DNA of 64,000 nucleotides from CAVYXZ01 sp965223835 (GTDB lineage Bacteria; Chloroflexota; Anaerolineae; Aggregatilineales; Phototrophicaceae), in contig CBDCXQ010000001.1 in the NCBI GenBank assembly GCA_965223835.1, positions 1,984,001 through 2,048,000 on the forward strand. The letters run 5' to 3'. The position numbers and the translations under genes were made by a program. Positions 1 to 8,763 of this stretch are shown in pieces (position 1 is the first letter of the stretch; each line of letters opens with the position of its first letter). A model generated the notes under the pieces. That model had not been told where the DNA came from, did no database searches, and saw only the letters and a list, made by a program, of their open reading frames with translations.

Positions 1-196
1 TCTGCCAGGTCGTACCATTATCTTCTGACCGGTAGATACTGTGGAGACTTTCCTCGGCCTCGTGATTGCGCGGGCAGCCGGGGCCAAAATAATCATGAGA
101 CGCTAGCAGCGCGCCGTCCGGCAGACGCACAATGCTGGGACTGCCCAGATAGGTGCGTGTGCGTTCCGGTTGATATTTGATTTCGCTCCAGTGCAT
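1..196 (-). CDS. Sialidase-like BNR-repeat protein (5' part only)
   Basis: Partial gene running off the left edge; only the first 65 residues are visible. The start is the ATG at 194-196, preceded by an AAGGA ribosome site. The peptide begins MHWSEIKYQPERTRTYLGSP and continues with a SIVRLPDGALLASHDYF stretch and a SIYRSEDNGTTWQ BNR Asp-box. This is the usual beginning of an exo-alpha-sialidase-type six-bladed propeller. No signal peptide is present, so a cytoplasmic glycosidase is implied. It lies downstream of the binding-protein gene of the same strand and is probably the last visible gene of that operon. A sialidase-like gene also sits near the end of the parallel importer cluster at 57785-59692. 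The true substrate cannot be read from this fragment; many BNR proteins of this type are not neuraminidases. Confidence 0.72.
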   Translation of the reverse strand, partial: MHWSEIKYQPERTRTYLGSPSIVRLPDGALLASHDYFGPGCPRNHEAEESLHSIYRSEDNGTTWQ

Positions 197-290
197 AATC
201 GTGATCCTTGTGTGAACACAGTCTTGTGATCGCAAAGTTACAAAGGCAGATCAACCCTGCCACCTTCTGAGCAGATAGATGGTAAACAAA

Positions 291-324
291 GTCCGAGACA
301 GGAGACAAAGCCCCTGTCTCAGAC
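291..324 (-). promoter_or_regulatory. Hairpin just after binding-protein gene
   Basis: Inverted repeat with arms at 291-302 and 313-324 (12 bp with one G.U-type mismatch) and a 10-nt loop. It starts 15 nt after the stop of the minus-strand binding-protein gene. On the transcribed strand the stem is followed by a short T-rich run (TTTGTTTACC). It could be a leaky terminator or an mRNA-stabilising structure limiting read-through into the sialidase-like gene. Confidence 0.6.
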
Positions 325-338
325 AAAACGGTCGATTC

Positions 339-2330
339 TTATTCGCTCAGATACCACTGGTCCGAATGCGCACCGCGCAGATGGTCAATGAAGATCATTT
401 CTTGCGACGGGAAGTTTTGTAGCCGGTTGGAGCGAGTGTAGATGACCGGCACTTCACCCACCGTGCCGATTTGCAGCATTTGCTCAACTGTACGCCCCAC
501 CAGCTCCGTTCCCAGTTCGTAGTATTCGTCGCTGCCGGCCTGGGTAGCCTGCCAGCGATCAGCCAATTCCATTTGCTCACGATAGTATTCTGGCGGTTCC
601 TCACCCTCCGCACCATCAGTCAGCCACCAGTTGCGCCAGACCAGGCCGCCGCCAACTGGCGTGCCATCCAGTCCATAAGGCGGACGGAACCAGATCGGAC
701 GGGTATACATATCGCGTTCGGATACCACATCCGCAAACCACACCGACGCCTGTACTTCGTTGGCAAGCAGCGCTTGCTGGAAGGCTTCACGGGTGCTGGG
801 GTTTATCTCGGTATCGACACCGACTGCTTTCCAGTACTCGGTCATCAGTTCCGACATGGGAATGCGGTTGATCGCGTCCCACAGAATAACCTTGAGTGGT
901 TCGCCATCAGGCCGCAGCCGGATACCATCCGCGCCCATTTCCAGGCCCATGTCATCCAGCAGCGCATTCGCGGCGTCGGGATCATATTCCGCGAAGTGCT
1001 GCCCCATCCAATCCTCGTAGAACGGATTGGCTGACGAGACACCCCACTGGCGCGGAACACCCAGGCCAAAGAACAGCGTTTCATTGATTTCGGCGCGGTT
1101 GACAGCCAGTGACATGGCCTGACGGAAACGAATGTCATTGAAGATCTCGCGCAGGACCGGATCATTTACCGTAATGTTGAACTGATATTTGTTGGCCGCG
1201 CCCGCGTCGAAGGGGAACCGCATGGTCGTGTAGTTGCCCGCATCCTCGGCTGCCACCAGCACTGGTAGATCAGAAATATCCAGCTTGTCGGCGTAATCCA
1301 GTTCACCAGCCTGAATGTTGAGTTTAACGACCTCCAGATCGCCGATCAGCAGACGTGCCTGGCTGTCAACATACGGCAGTTGATTACCGTCCGTATCGAC
1401 TTTCCAATAGTATGGATTTCGGCGGAAGAACTTGTTACCGAATTCATCCACGCTTTCCAGTGTCCAGGGTTTCAGCACAGGCAGATTCGGGTCAAGCTGG
1501 TTGTCGCCCGTCTGACTTTCCCGATGAAACTCAAACGCTTCCGCCCAGGTGTCATAACCTTCAGCCTCTGCCAGGGCTTGGGCTTCGTCGTTATAGTCCG
1601 CGTGCCACTGTTCGAGGTAATGGCGCGGCGCGAATGGGGCACCAGAACCAAAGCGGGCCACAGACACCAGAAAAGCCGGATTGGGCACAGGGTAGGTGAA
1701 CGTGACGGTGAGATCATCAACCTTTTCGATGACGGGCGCTTCGCCACTTGCCAGCAGCTGTGAAGGCAGATTCGGCAGGTCAGGATGCAGCATCACGTCT
1801 TCATACCAGAACATGATGTCATCCGCCGTAAACGGTGCGCCATCGCTCCACTTCATACCCCGGCGCAGTGTGACCGTCGCCGTTGTTAGATCATCCGACA
1901 TCTCGATGCTCTTGGCAACGTTCGGGAAAACCTCTTCCCAATTGGTGGAATAGCCCATCAGATGCTGATCCCAGGCGGACCAACCAATATTGCCAAACGA
2001 GGTCGGATTGGTCGCGTTGTAGCGCAACTCGCCGCCGTAGGTGCCAATGGACTCGCGCGGCTGAACAACCTGAATATCCTCGCGCATTGGCAGACGCTCA
2101 TCCACCATCGGTAGATCGCCCGATGCAACCATATCAGCCAGCATCGGCGCTTCATTAAAGCTGGCGATGGCGGTGCCCCCGGCGCTCTCATATTCGTCCA
2201 GGCTCCAGGCAGCGAAGTTATCAACCGGCGAGAAACCGCCCAATTGCGCACTGATTGCGGGCGAGAAAATCCCCAGCACCAGTGCCGTGAGAAGCAAAGT
2301 ATAATATGTTGTCCTTCTTATTCTTATCAT
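339..2330 (-). CDS. Family-5 ABC substrate-binding protein, likely oligosaccharide
   Basis: Secreted solute-binding protein of the Opp/Dpp class (SBP_bac_5), 663 residues, serving the importer encoded upstream at 4247-8460. An N-terminal Sec signal (hydrophobic TLLLTALVLGIFSP, cleavage after AISA) is visible, with no lipobox Cys. After residue 60 it carries the LPMVDERLPM and ESIGTYGGELR motifs. From family knowledge these occur in family-5 binders that take oligosaccharides (AgpA-like) as well as peptides, so a sugar ligand is favoured but not shown. The core motif TLRRGMKWSDGAPFTADDI is classic for the fold. A TAAGGA ribosome site precedes the ATG. It is unusual in sitting last, after the permeases, ATPases, regulator and lyase; a 160-bp gap separates it from the lyase gene, and a hairpin follows its stop. 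Confidence 0.88.
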   Translation of the reverse strand: MIRIRRTTYYTLLLTALVLGIFSPAISAQLGGFSPVDNFAAWSLDEYESAGGTAIASFNEAPMLADMVASGDLPMVDERLPMREDIQVVQPRESIGTYGGELRYNATNPTSFGNIGWSAWDQHLMGYSTNWEEVFPNVAKSIEMSDDLTTATVTLRRGMKWSDGAPFTADDIMFWYEDVMLHPDLPNLPSQLLASGEAPVIEKVDDLTVTFTYPVPNPAFLVSVARFGSGAPFAPRHYLEQWHADYNDEAQALAEAEGYDTWAEAFEFHRESQTGDNQLDPNLPVLKPWTLESVDEFGNKFFRRNPYYWKVDTDGNQLPYVDSQARLLIGDLEVVKLNIQAGELDYADKLDISDLPVLVAAEDAGNYTTMRFPFDAGAANKYQFNITVNDPVLREIFNDIRFRQAMSLAVNRAEINETLFFGLGVPRQWGVSSANPFYEDWMGQHFAEYDPDAANALLDDMGLEMGADGIRLRPDGEPLKVILWDAINRIPMSELMTEYWKAVGVDTEINPSTREAFQQALLANEVQASVWFADVVSERDMYTRPIWFRPPYGLDGTPVGGGLVWRNWWLTDGAEGEEPPEYYREQMELADRWQATQAGSDEYYELGTELVGRTVEQMLQIGTVGEVPVIYTRSNRLQNFPSQEMIFIDHLRGAHSDQWYLSE

Positions 2331-2490
2331 CGTCTGTATCCTTACCTAATTCATTTGCCTGATAAAATAAACCAGAATTTTCTCAATAGGCATGACTCCC
2401 CTTTCTATGTAAGATGAAGATGCGCCTTGCAGTGCAGCGATGCTGTGACTGCCAATCAATGCCCGCTGTACTGTGAGGTCTCTTTAATGA

Positions 2491-3411
2491 CTAGGCAAGC
2501 AACCGCTGGCGCTGGTCCTCGGCCAAGACCGCGATTGCGTCCAGCACACGCCGATCATAAGCCTCAATCTGCGCGTCACTGACACGGCTGATCGTCTGTA
2601 TATCGAATCCGGCATGCTGGCGATAATATTTGGCCGCTACCGGATACTTGAAATGTAAGGGTGGGTCGGCCACGCGCATCACCGCTTGCAGCAGTACCGC
2701 AGCTTCTGGGAACGATTCAAAGTTGACACAAAGCCAGGCCAGCAGGTCCGGGTAATAATTGGCGGCAATCCCGCAATAGCCTTTGGCTCCGAGCTTCAAC
2801 GAATCTACCAGTGATGTGGTGTCCGCATTAAACAGTTGCAGCGCAGACCCGGCAACAGCATCGAGCTTGGCGCGGATTTGCTCAAGCGAGCGTGATGTTT
2901 CTTTGAGCAGGAAAAAGCGACCCGTTCCGGCGGCCCACTTCAGCGCACCCGGCGAAATAAAGCGGTGGTAAGGCTCAGGGCATTCATATAGGGCCAGCGG
3001 AATCTCACGGGTCAGATCCAACAGGCGCTCGACATGCGCGCACCAGATATCGTCATCTTCTGTCCGATCTGTCACAGCGCTGGCGATAACGGTCACCGCA
3101 ATGACACCCGTATCGACCATTCGCTTGATAAATTCCGCCTGCTGTTCGATTGGACCGCCAAACGTGCCCGATGCCACCACCGGCACACGGCCTCCCGAAG
3201 CCTGAACAACTCGCCGTGCGAGCGCGATACGTTCATCATCCGTTAATTTGAACATTTCGCCGGACTGTCCCACCGCGAATAAACCAGCAACCCCGGACTC
3301 GATATACCATTCCGTCAGCCTATCGACGCCCTCCCAATCGATGGATCGGTCAGCATTTAGCGGGGTGATGGTGGCAGGCCACACACCAGCAGGAAGGTCA
3401 ATTACAGCCAT
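2491..3411 (-). CDS. DapA-family aldolase/lyase
   Basis: 306-residue TIM-barrel class I lyase of the dihydrodipicolinate synthase/N-acetylneuraminate lyase superfamily, near-standard family length. Visible signatures are GLFAVGQSGE (residues 43-52, the pyruvate carboxylate-binding region), Tyr142 in LYECPEPYHR, and the Schiff-base Lys170 in FFLLKETS. Members cleave or dehydrate 2-keto-3-deoxy sugar acids, or condense pyruvate with aldehydes. It lies in a 25-bp-spaced pair with the IclR regulator, inside an operon with an importer and sialidase-like gene, which suggests it cleaves a keto-acid derived from the imported glycan. The motif around Tyr142 differs from that of sialic acid lyases, so I do not call it NanA. 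It is probably not the lysine-biosynthesis enzyme either, given its catabolic context. Confidence 0.85.
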   Translation of the reverse strand: MAVIDLPAGVWPATITPLNADRSIDWEGVDRLTEWYIESGVAGLFAVGQSGEMFKLTDDERIALARRVVQASGGRVPVVASGTFGGPIEQQAEFIKRMVDTGVIAVTVIASAVTDRTEDDDIWCAHVERLLDLTREIPLALYECPEPYHRFISPGALKWAAGTGRFFLLKETSRSLEQIRAKLDAVAGSALQLFNADTTSLVDSLKLGAKGYCGIAANYYPDLLAWLCVNFESFPEAAVLLQAVMRVADPPLHFKYPVAAKYYRQHAGFDIQTISRVSDAQIEAYDRRVLDAIAVLAEDQRQRLLA

Positions 3412-3436
3412 GATTTCTATCCTCTCAGAATATTGA

Positions 3437-4228
3437 TTACTGGCGATGATTGGAGCGTTTCACAAGCATGGACGGGATCGCTGGGATGTAACCCATATGG
3501 CGCGAGATCTCCTGAGTCGTGTACAACAAATCAGACGATAAACTGGCTGCTCGTTTACCAATGATTTCAGGATCGAGTCCTGAGATACTGCACGCGCCAA
3601 TGGGTGTGCCATGTCCATTACGGATTACCGCGCCAACACAGAAAATGCCAGCTTCGTGGCCCTGATTATCAATGGAATAGCCACGCTGTCGGGTCGCCTC
3701 CATTTCGCGTTTGAGTTCATCCAGGTCGGTGATCGTGTAATCAGTGAAACGGGTCAGGCCACTGCGCGTGACGATTTCCTCGATCGTCAAGTCCGGTAGC
3801 GCCGCCAAGATCGCTTTGCCAACTCCCGTACAGTGAAGCTGGACCCGGTCTCCAACGGCACTGCGAGCCATCAACCGATTCGGCGTTTCGATTGCATAGA
3901 TATACAGCACATGATCGCCATCCAGATACGTAAGGTAGACTGACTCCGTCACGATGTCCGCAAGTTCGCGCAACAGTGGTGCCGCCCGGTCGCGTAGTTC
4001 GGCATTCACACGGGTGGACTGCGCCAGCGAAATGATGGCTGTACCCAACGCGTAAGACTCGTCATTTACCCGTTCGATGAAACCACGAGAAGCCAGCGTA
4101 TTCAGCAGATTATGTGTCGTGCTTTTCGGCATGTTGAGCCGTTTGCTGATCTCACCCAGCGACAGCGTCGGTTCAGTCGAACTGAACACGTACATCACGT
4201 CAATGGCTTTCAAAACTGATTGGATCAT
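3437..4228 (-). CDS. IclR-family transcriptional regulator
   Basis: 263 residues. The N-terminal winged helix-turn-helix (about residues 1-65, with LSLGEISKRLNMPKSTTHN as the HTH) is followed by the IclR effector domain. Typical motifs are HCTGVGKAILAAL near residue 130 and EAGIFCVGAVIRN near residue 205. It is encoded between the importer ATPase gene (18-bp gap) and the DapA-type lyase, so it is a local regulator of the same operon. GGAGTCTCTTT precedes the ATG. The perfect palindrome GTTCCATAATGTGGAAC at 8694-8710, just downstream of the operon's promoter, has the TTCCA...TGGAA form expected of IclR-family operators and is the best candidate target. The effector is unknown, probably a sugar acid or keto-acid intermediate. 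Confidence 0.93.
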   Translation of the reverse strand: MIQSVLKAIDVMYVFSSTEPTLSLGEISKRLNMPKSTTHNLLNTLASRGFIERVNDESYALGTAIISLAQSTRVNAELRDRAAPLLRELADIVTESVYLTYLDGDHVLYIYAIETPNRLMARSAVGDRVQLHCTGVGKAILAALPDLTIEEIVTRSGLTRFTDYTITDLDELKREMEATRQRGYSIDNQGHEAGIFCVGAVIRNGHGTPIGACSISGLDPEIIGKRAASLSSDLLYTTQEISRHMGYIPAIPSMLVKRSNHRQ

Positions 4229-4246
4229 AAAGAGACTCCAAATACC

Positions 4247-5260
4247 TTAAACCGGAACCCCTTCCAGGCTTAGTTCGCGGGCAAAATGACAGGCTGAAAA
4301 ATGTCCTGGCGTGACTTCCTCCAAAGGCGGCATTTCATGCTTGCAAATGTCTTTTGCGTATTTGCATCGGGGATGAAAATAACAACCAGACGGTGGATTG
4401 GCGGGATTGGCGACTTCACCGGGCAAAATAATCGGCTCTTCTCTCAGGCGCGGGTCCGGTTTGGGCACCGCAGACAGCAGCGCCTCGGTATACGGATGTT
4501 TGGGATTAAGATACAGATCTTCGGTCTCGCTGAGTTCGACGATCCGCCCCACATACATAACCGCCACCCGATCTGCGATATGCTCAACCACGCTCAGATC
4601 GTGGGCGATAAAAAGGTAGGTTAGGTTCAGTTCTTCCTGCAAGCTTTGCAAGAGGTTCAAAATCTGTGCCTGAATAGAAACATCCAACGACGAAACCGGT
4701 TCGTCGGCGACGATAAAGGCGGGATTGGTCGCCAGTGCCCGCGCAATGCCGATGCGCTGGCGTTGACCACCGCTGAACGCATTCGGATAGCGATTGAGAT
4801 GCCCGATATTCAACCCAACTAAGCCTGCTAGCTCACGCACGCGCTCTTCTCGATCTTTACTATTCACACCCTGCGCCCAAAGCGGTTCGCCAATGATGTC
4901 CAGCACGGTCATACGCGGCGACAGTGACGAAAATGGATCTTGAAACACCATGTGCATTTCTTTCCGCAGCGCCCGCAGCGCCTTCTTCTCCAGCTTCAGA
5001 ATATCAACTGTCCGGCCTTCGCGGGTCCTGAGCAGTATTTCACCGAGGGTCGCGTCCAGTGCCCGCAGCACGCAGCGCCCTAGTGTCGTCTTGCCACACC
5101 CTGATTCACCGACCAGCCCCAGCACTTCGCCTTCTTGAAGCACAAAACTCACATCGTCTACGGCTTTGACATGGCCCACCACACGCCGGAAGAATCCTTG
5201 CTCAATGGGAAAATACTTTTTGAGGGATTTGACTTCCAGGATCGGTTCCCGGTTATCCAT
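4247..5260 (-). CDS. Opp/Dpp-type ABC ATPase (OppF-like)
   Basis: Second nucleotide-binding subunit of the importer, 337 residues from the ATG at 5258-5260. A longer in-frame reading to 5350 only covers the tail of the preceding gene and is rejected. Walker A is GESGCGKTT (about residues 51-59), the signature is FSGGQRQR, and Walker B is FIVADEP followed by the H-loop AHDLSV. The C-terminal oligopeptide-transporter domain has the four-Cys pattern CYFHPRC...C...C, which in OppD of Mycobacterium tuberculosis is known to bind an iron-sulfur cluster; here that is an inference. It overlaps the upstream ATPase gene by 8 bp, a sign of translational coupling. Confidence 0.93.
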   Translation of the reverse strand: MDNREPILEVKSLKKYFPIEQGFFRRVVGHVKAVDDVSFVLQEGEVLGLVGESGCGKTTLGRCVLRALDATLGEILLRTREGRTVDILKLEKKALRALRKEMHMVFQDPFSSLSPRMTVLDIIGEPLWAQGVNSKDREERVRELAGLVGLNIGHLNRYPNAFSGGQRQRIGIARALATNPAFIVADEPVSSLDVSIQAQILNLLQSLQEELNLTYLFIAHDLSVVEHIADRVAVMYVGRIVELSETEDLYLNPKHPYTEALLSAVPKPDPRLREEPIILPGEVANPANPPSGCYFHPRCKYAKDICKHEMPPLEEVTPGHFSACHFARELSLEGVPV

Positions 5261-6302
5261 GCTGCTCGCCCTCCATTGACTGTGTTTTGATGGCATCCAC
5301 GACTTCTGGATACAGGAAACAGGACGCCTTATGATGCGCGGCAACGTCAACTAGGGGCGGGACTTCTCGATCACACAGCCCGTCAATGGCAACCGGGCAG
5401 CGCGGATAGAAGCCACACGCATGGGGTTTGTTAATAGGGACCGGCACCGCGCCCTGGATCGACTCGAGGCGCTTCTTGGATTTCTTTCCGATTTTTGGAA
5501 TCGATTTGATGAGTGCCTGCGTGTAGGGGTGTTTGGGATCATGAAAAAGGCTGTCGGTATCCGTCTGCTCGACGATCTGACCGAGGTACATCACAGCAAC
5601 GTCATCAACCATGCGCGCAATCACGCCCAGATCATGGGTAATATACAGGATCGACATCCCGAATTGTTCTTGCAGATCGCGCATAAGCTTGAGCACCTGG
5701 GCCTGCACTGTCACATCCAGTGCCGTCGTCGGTTCATCGGCAATCAACAGCGAAGGCTCACATGATAGCGCCATGGCGATCATCGCGCGCTGGCGCATGC
5801 CACCAGAAAGGTGATGAGGATATTCGTCGATGCGCTGACCGGGGTTGGACAGGCCCACCCGCGCCAGCATATCAATGGCGATCTTTCGCGCCAGTTTTCG
5901 GTCTTGCGTTCGATGCAGGAGAATGGCCTCAATGATCTGATTGCCAATCGTGTGCAGTGGCGAAAATGAGGTCATTGGCTCCTGGAAAATCATGGCAATC
6001 TTGCCACCCCGAATCGTGCGGATTTCAGCGCCCTGCGGATTCAATTGTGCCAGATCGACGGGGGCTTCACCCTGTGGATAGAGCATCACGCGGCCCGAGG
6101 TTTCAGCATAAAGCGGCGCAATGCGCATAATCGACAGCACGGTCATGCTTTTTCCACAGCCCGATTCACCAACAAGGCCCAGTGTGCGTCCCCGGTCGAT
6201 ACTGAAACTCACATTGTCGACAGCCTTCAGCAGGCCTTCATCGAGTGGTAAATACGTTCGCAGGCCATCGACCTCTAACAGACGTTCACGGTTCTCAGGC
6301 AT
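5253..6302 (-). CDS. Opp/Dpp-type ABC ATPase (OppD-like)
   Basis: First nucleotide-binding subunit, 349 residues from ATG 6300-6302 (a GTG directly before it is possible; TAGGATG spacing favours the ATG). Walker A GESGCGKSMT, Q-loop region FQEPMTSFSPLHTIGNQI, signature LSGGMRQR, Walker B LLIADEP, H-loop ITHDLGV. The MTSFSPLHTIGNQI stretch is typical of OppD/DppD. A C-terminal Cys motif (ACGFYPRC...C...C) matches the partner ATPase. It lies 11 bp after the OppC-type permease and overlaps the OppF-type gene. It should act as a heterodimer with the product of 4247-5260 to power import through the permeases at 6314-8460. Confidence 0.93.
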   Translation of the reverse strand: MPENRERLLEVDGLRTYLPLDEGLLKAVDNVSFSIDRGRTLGLVGESGCGKSMTVLSIMRIAPLYAETSGRVMLYPQGEAPVDLAQLNPQGAEIRTIRGGKIAMIFQEPMTSFSPLHTIGNQIIEAILLHRTQDRKLARKIAIDMLARVGLSNPGQRIDEYPHHLSGGMRQRAMIAMALSCEPSLLIADEPTTALDVTVQAQVLKLMRDLQEQFGMSILYITHDLGVIARMVDDVAVMYLGQIVEQTDTDSLFHDPKHPYTQALIKSIPKIGKKSKKRLESIQGAVPVPINKPHACGFYPRCPVAIDGLCDREVPPLVDVAAHHKASCFLYPEVVDAIKTQSMEGEQHG

Positions 6303-6313
6303 CACCAGACATC

Positions 6314-7462
6314 CTAAACATGTTTATATGGATCGGCAGCGTCGCGCAGGCCATCACCCAGAAAATTGAAGGCGATCACGATCACAATCACCAGACCACC
6401 CGGAATCAGCAGCCAGGGATTTAACGTGACCGTTTGCACGTTTTGTGCATCCTGAAGCAGTGTCCCCAGACTTACAGCCGGTGGACGAATGCCCAGACCG
6501 AGGAAACTTAACGAAGTTTCGCCCAGAATCATGCCGGGAACAGCTAGCGTCAGGTTCACAATTAGATAGCTAGCAAAGCCTGGCAGCAGATGCCGCGTGA
6601 TGATCGCTCGCTCGCCTACGCCGGAGAGCGTCGCCGCCATCACGTAATCTTCCTCGCGCAAACTGATCAGCTTGCCCCGCACGACCCGTGCCAACTTAGT
6701 CCAGCCAATGGTCGCCAACACCAGCGAGATGCCAAAATAGACTTGAATGGGTGACCATTCGGCAGGGACCAGCGCTGCCAGCGCCATCCACAAGGGCAGC
6801 GTCGGCAGCGATTGCAAAAACTCGATCATGCGCTGGACGAACATATCGACACTGCCGCCGTAATACCCGGAAATTCCCCCAAAAAAAAGTCCCAGCACAA
6901 AGCCAAATGCCAGGCCCAGCAGGCCCACAAACAATGAAGTGCGTGCCCCAAGCAGCATTCGGCTAAACAGGTCCCGTCCCAGCATATCGGTGCCCGACGG
7001 AAAAAAGACGCCAGGTTCGACGACGCCCATAAAATGAACGTTCGTTTCCACCAGGCCTAACAGTTGGTAGGGTTCGCCAGCAATCATGAACCGTAAGAAG
7101 TATTTCTCGCTGGTATCTTCGACATATTCACGTTGAAACGTCTCGATATTCAGTTCATTGGTCACTTTATAGACAAAGGGCCGCAAGTGAAATGTGCCGT
7201 TTTCATCGACAAAGTGTATCGTTGTTGGCGGTGCTAACAAATATGAACTGTGACGTTGAAAAGCGCCATATGGTGCGAAAAACTCGGCAAAGATCGCCAT
7301 TGTGTACAGCACGATGAGCACATAAAAACAAAAATAAGCCACCCGATGCCGCTTGAACTTGCGCCAGATAAGCTGGCGCTGCGACAGGATTTCGTAGGTT
7401 GTTTCGGTTTTCAGCGATATAACTGCGCTGCCAGTTGGTGGGTTGCGATCCAGAGTCGTCAT
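6314..7462 (-). CDS. Opp/Dpp-type ABC permease (OppC-like, long insert)
   Basis: Inner-membrane permease, 382 residues against about 300 for ordinary OppC. One N-terminal membrane helix (FCFYVLIVLYTMAIFAEFF, about residues 45-65) is followed by an extracytoplasmic insert of roughly 90 residues, before the conserved GTDMLGRDLFSRML motif that opens the five-helix core. The EAA-loop region is YVMAATLSGVGERAIITRHLLPG, contacting the ATPase. The C-terminal part has MILGETSLSFLGLGIRPP. The long insert is also present in the paralogue at 54530-55687 but not in the one at 46640-47545, which separates two transporter subtypes in this window. The gene starts 2 bp after the OppB-type permease ends. Confidence 0.92.
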   Translation of the reverse strand: MTTLDRNPPTGSAVISLKTETTYEILSQRQLIWRKFKRHRVAYFCFYVLIVLYTMAIFAEFFAPYGAFQRHSSYLLAPPTTIHFVDENGTFHLRPFVYKVTNELNIETFQREYVEDTSEKYFLRFMIAGEPYQLLGLVETNVHFMGVVEPGVFFPSGTDMLGRDLFSRMLLGARTSLFVGLLGLAFGFVLGLFFGGISGYYGGSVDMFVQRMIEFLQSLPTLPLWMALAALVPAEWSPIQVYFGISLVLATIGWTKLARVVRGKLISLREEDYVMAATLSGVGERAIITRHLLPGFASYLIVNLTLAVPGMILGETSLSFLGLGIRPPAVSLGTLLQDAQNVQTVTLNPWLLIPGGLVIVIVIAFNFLGDGLRDAADPYKHV

Positions 7463-7464
7463 CG

Positions 7465-8460
7465 TTATTTCGCCTTCTCAAATCGGATGCGGGGATCGAG
7501 CCACATGAGCATTAAATCGGAGAGGAAAACACCCAGAACGGTCAGGAAACTGAGCATCATCAGCATACTGGCTGCCGCATACGTATCCTGGGCGATGAGC
7601 GCGCGCAGTAGCAGTGGGCCGGTCGTTGGCAGTCCCAGCACAATCGACACAATCGCGGACCCTGAAACAATCTCTGGCAGCAGACCGCCGATGCCACTGA
7701 TTACCGGATTCAGTGCCATGCGGAACGGGTATTTTCGAATTAAGCGACCTTCCCGAACGCCTTTCGCGCGGGCAGTGATGACATACTGTTTCTGAAATTC
7801 ATCCAGCAATTGGGACCGAAGGACTCGGATCAGGCCAGCGGTGCCGGCTGTGCCGACGACAATGACCGGAACCGGCAGATGGGACAACAAATCGATAAAC
7901 TTCGCCATACTCCAGGGCGCGCGCAAATATTCAGGCGAAAATAACCCGCCCGGAGTCACATTAAACACACGCAGCATAATCACCATAAAAATCAACGCCA
8001 ACAGAAAATTCGGTGTCGCCAGGCCGATTAATCCCATAAACGAAAATGCGTAATCGCCGACTGAATACTGATGCGTTGCGGAATACAGCGCAATGGGAAT
8101 CGAGACTGCGTAGACGAAAATGATCGAGCAGATCGAAATAACCATTGTCAGGAACAAACGTTCACGAATCAGCGGCCACACCGGCTGTCGCCACTCGAAC
8201 GACTGACCAAAATCGCCTTCGGTCAGCAAAGGGATGATCCAGCGCACGTACTGCACGGGTAACTGCTCATTCAACCCATACCGGATTACCAGATATTCCA
8301 GCTCGGATTGGTCGGCGACACTGCCTTCGGCCTCCAATTGGAGCGCGTAATTCTCAATCCAACTGCCGGGTGGCAAATTGATGATAAAAAACGAGAGAAC
8401 GGAAACCAGTCCCAGGACGATCAGCATGTAAAGTAAGCGTCGTAAGAAATAGCTGCCCAT
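7465..8460 (-). CDS. Opp/Dpp-type ABC permease (OppB-like)
   Basis: Inner-membrane permease, 331 residues, first gene of the importer operon. The N-terminal helix FLRRLLYMLIVLGLVSVLSFFIINLPPG is typical OppB, followed by RYGLNEQLPVQYVRWI and five further helices. The EAA-type loop reads QYVITARAKGVREGRLIRKYPFRMALNP, and the C-terminus LMLMWLDPRIRFEKAK is characteristic. It pairs with the OppC-like product. Its nearest relative in the window is 53531-54526, with near-identical motifs (IGLATPNFLLALI; TAGLIR). Transcription probably starts near 8728 from the TTGACA/TATGAT promoter at 8735-8763, leaving a leader of about 270 nt. Confidence 0.93.
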   Translation of the reverse strand: MGSYFLRRLLYMLIVLGLVSVLSFFIINLPPGSWIENYALQLEAEGSVADQSELEYLVIRYGLNEQLPVQYVRWIIPLLTEGDFGQSFEWRQPVWPLIRERLFLTMVISICSIIFVYAVSIPIALYSATHQYSVGDYAFSFMGLIGLATPNFLLALIFMVIMLRVFNVTPGGLFSPEYLRAPWSMAKFIDLLSHLPVPVIVVGTAGTAGLIRVLRSQLLDEFQKQYVITARAKGVREGRLIRKYPFRMALNPVISGIGGLLPEIVSGSAIVSIVLGLPTTGPLLLRALIAQDTYAAASMLMMLSFLTVLGVFLSDLMLMWLDPRIRFEKAK

Positions 8461-8693
8461 CTATTCTTCCCACATGACCAATCGTGGCAGGCGACTCGCG
8501 CTGTGACTGTTATTTCTGTGGTATACAGAAGGCGACGGCAAACGTCCACGATGCAGATGAGTTTGCAACCGAAATAGTATGATGTTGAGGCCATTGGCAA
8601 GCGCAGTTGGAGGGTAGGGAGATTCCAAAAAAATCAATATACCTTCTATCATTTTCTACTTTGTCAACAATTCTAATTATTTTGACGAAGGCT

Positions 8694-8710
8694 GTTCCAT
8701 AATGTGGAAC
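8694..8710. promoter_or_regulatory. Palindromic operator, probably for the IclR regulator
   Basis: Perfect inverted repeat GTTCCATAATGTGGAAC (6-bp arms, 5-bp centre). It lies about 25 bp downstream of the -10 box of the importer promoter, where a bound repressor would block elongation or initiation. IclR-family operators commonly have TTCCA-type arms, and an IclR gene lies in the operon. Binding is an inference. Confidence 0.62.
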
Positions 8711-8734
8711 GCCATTCATAAATTTGATATGTGT

Positions 8735-8763
8735 ATCATAAACTACTCCGGCCCAGTTGTCAA
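8735..8763 (-). promoter_or_regulatory. Sigma70-type promoter of the importer operon
   Basis: Read on the minus strand: -35 TTGACA (8758-8763), a 17-bp spacer and -10 TATGAT (8735-8740). This is a near-consensus match at ideal spacing, upstream of the OppB-like gene and directly followed by the palindrome at 8694-8710. Confidence 0.68.

Noticed and set aside
471..1034. Long open frame opposite the binding-protein gene
   Set aside because: Lies entirely antisense to a clear SBP_bac_5 gene and has no motif; same reasoning for the frames at 49326-49946 and 60424-60969.
2491..3411. Reading the DapA-type gene as N-acetylneuraminate lyase because a sialidase-like gene is nearby
   Set aside because: The active-site Tyr motif (YECPEPYHR) and the GQSGE loop differ from sialic acid lyases; the substrate is left open.
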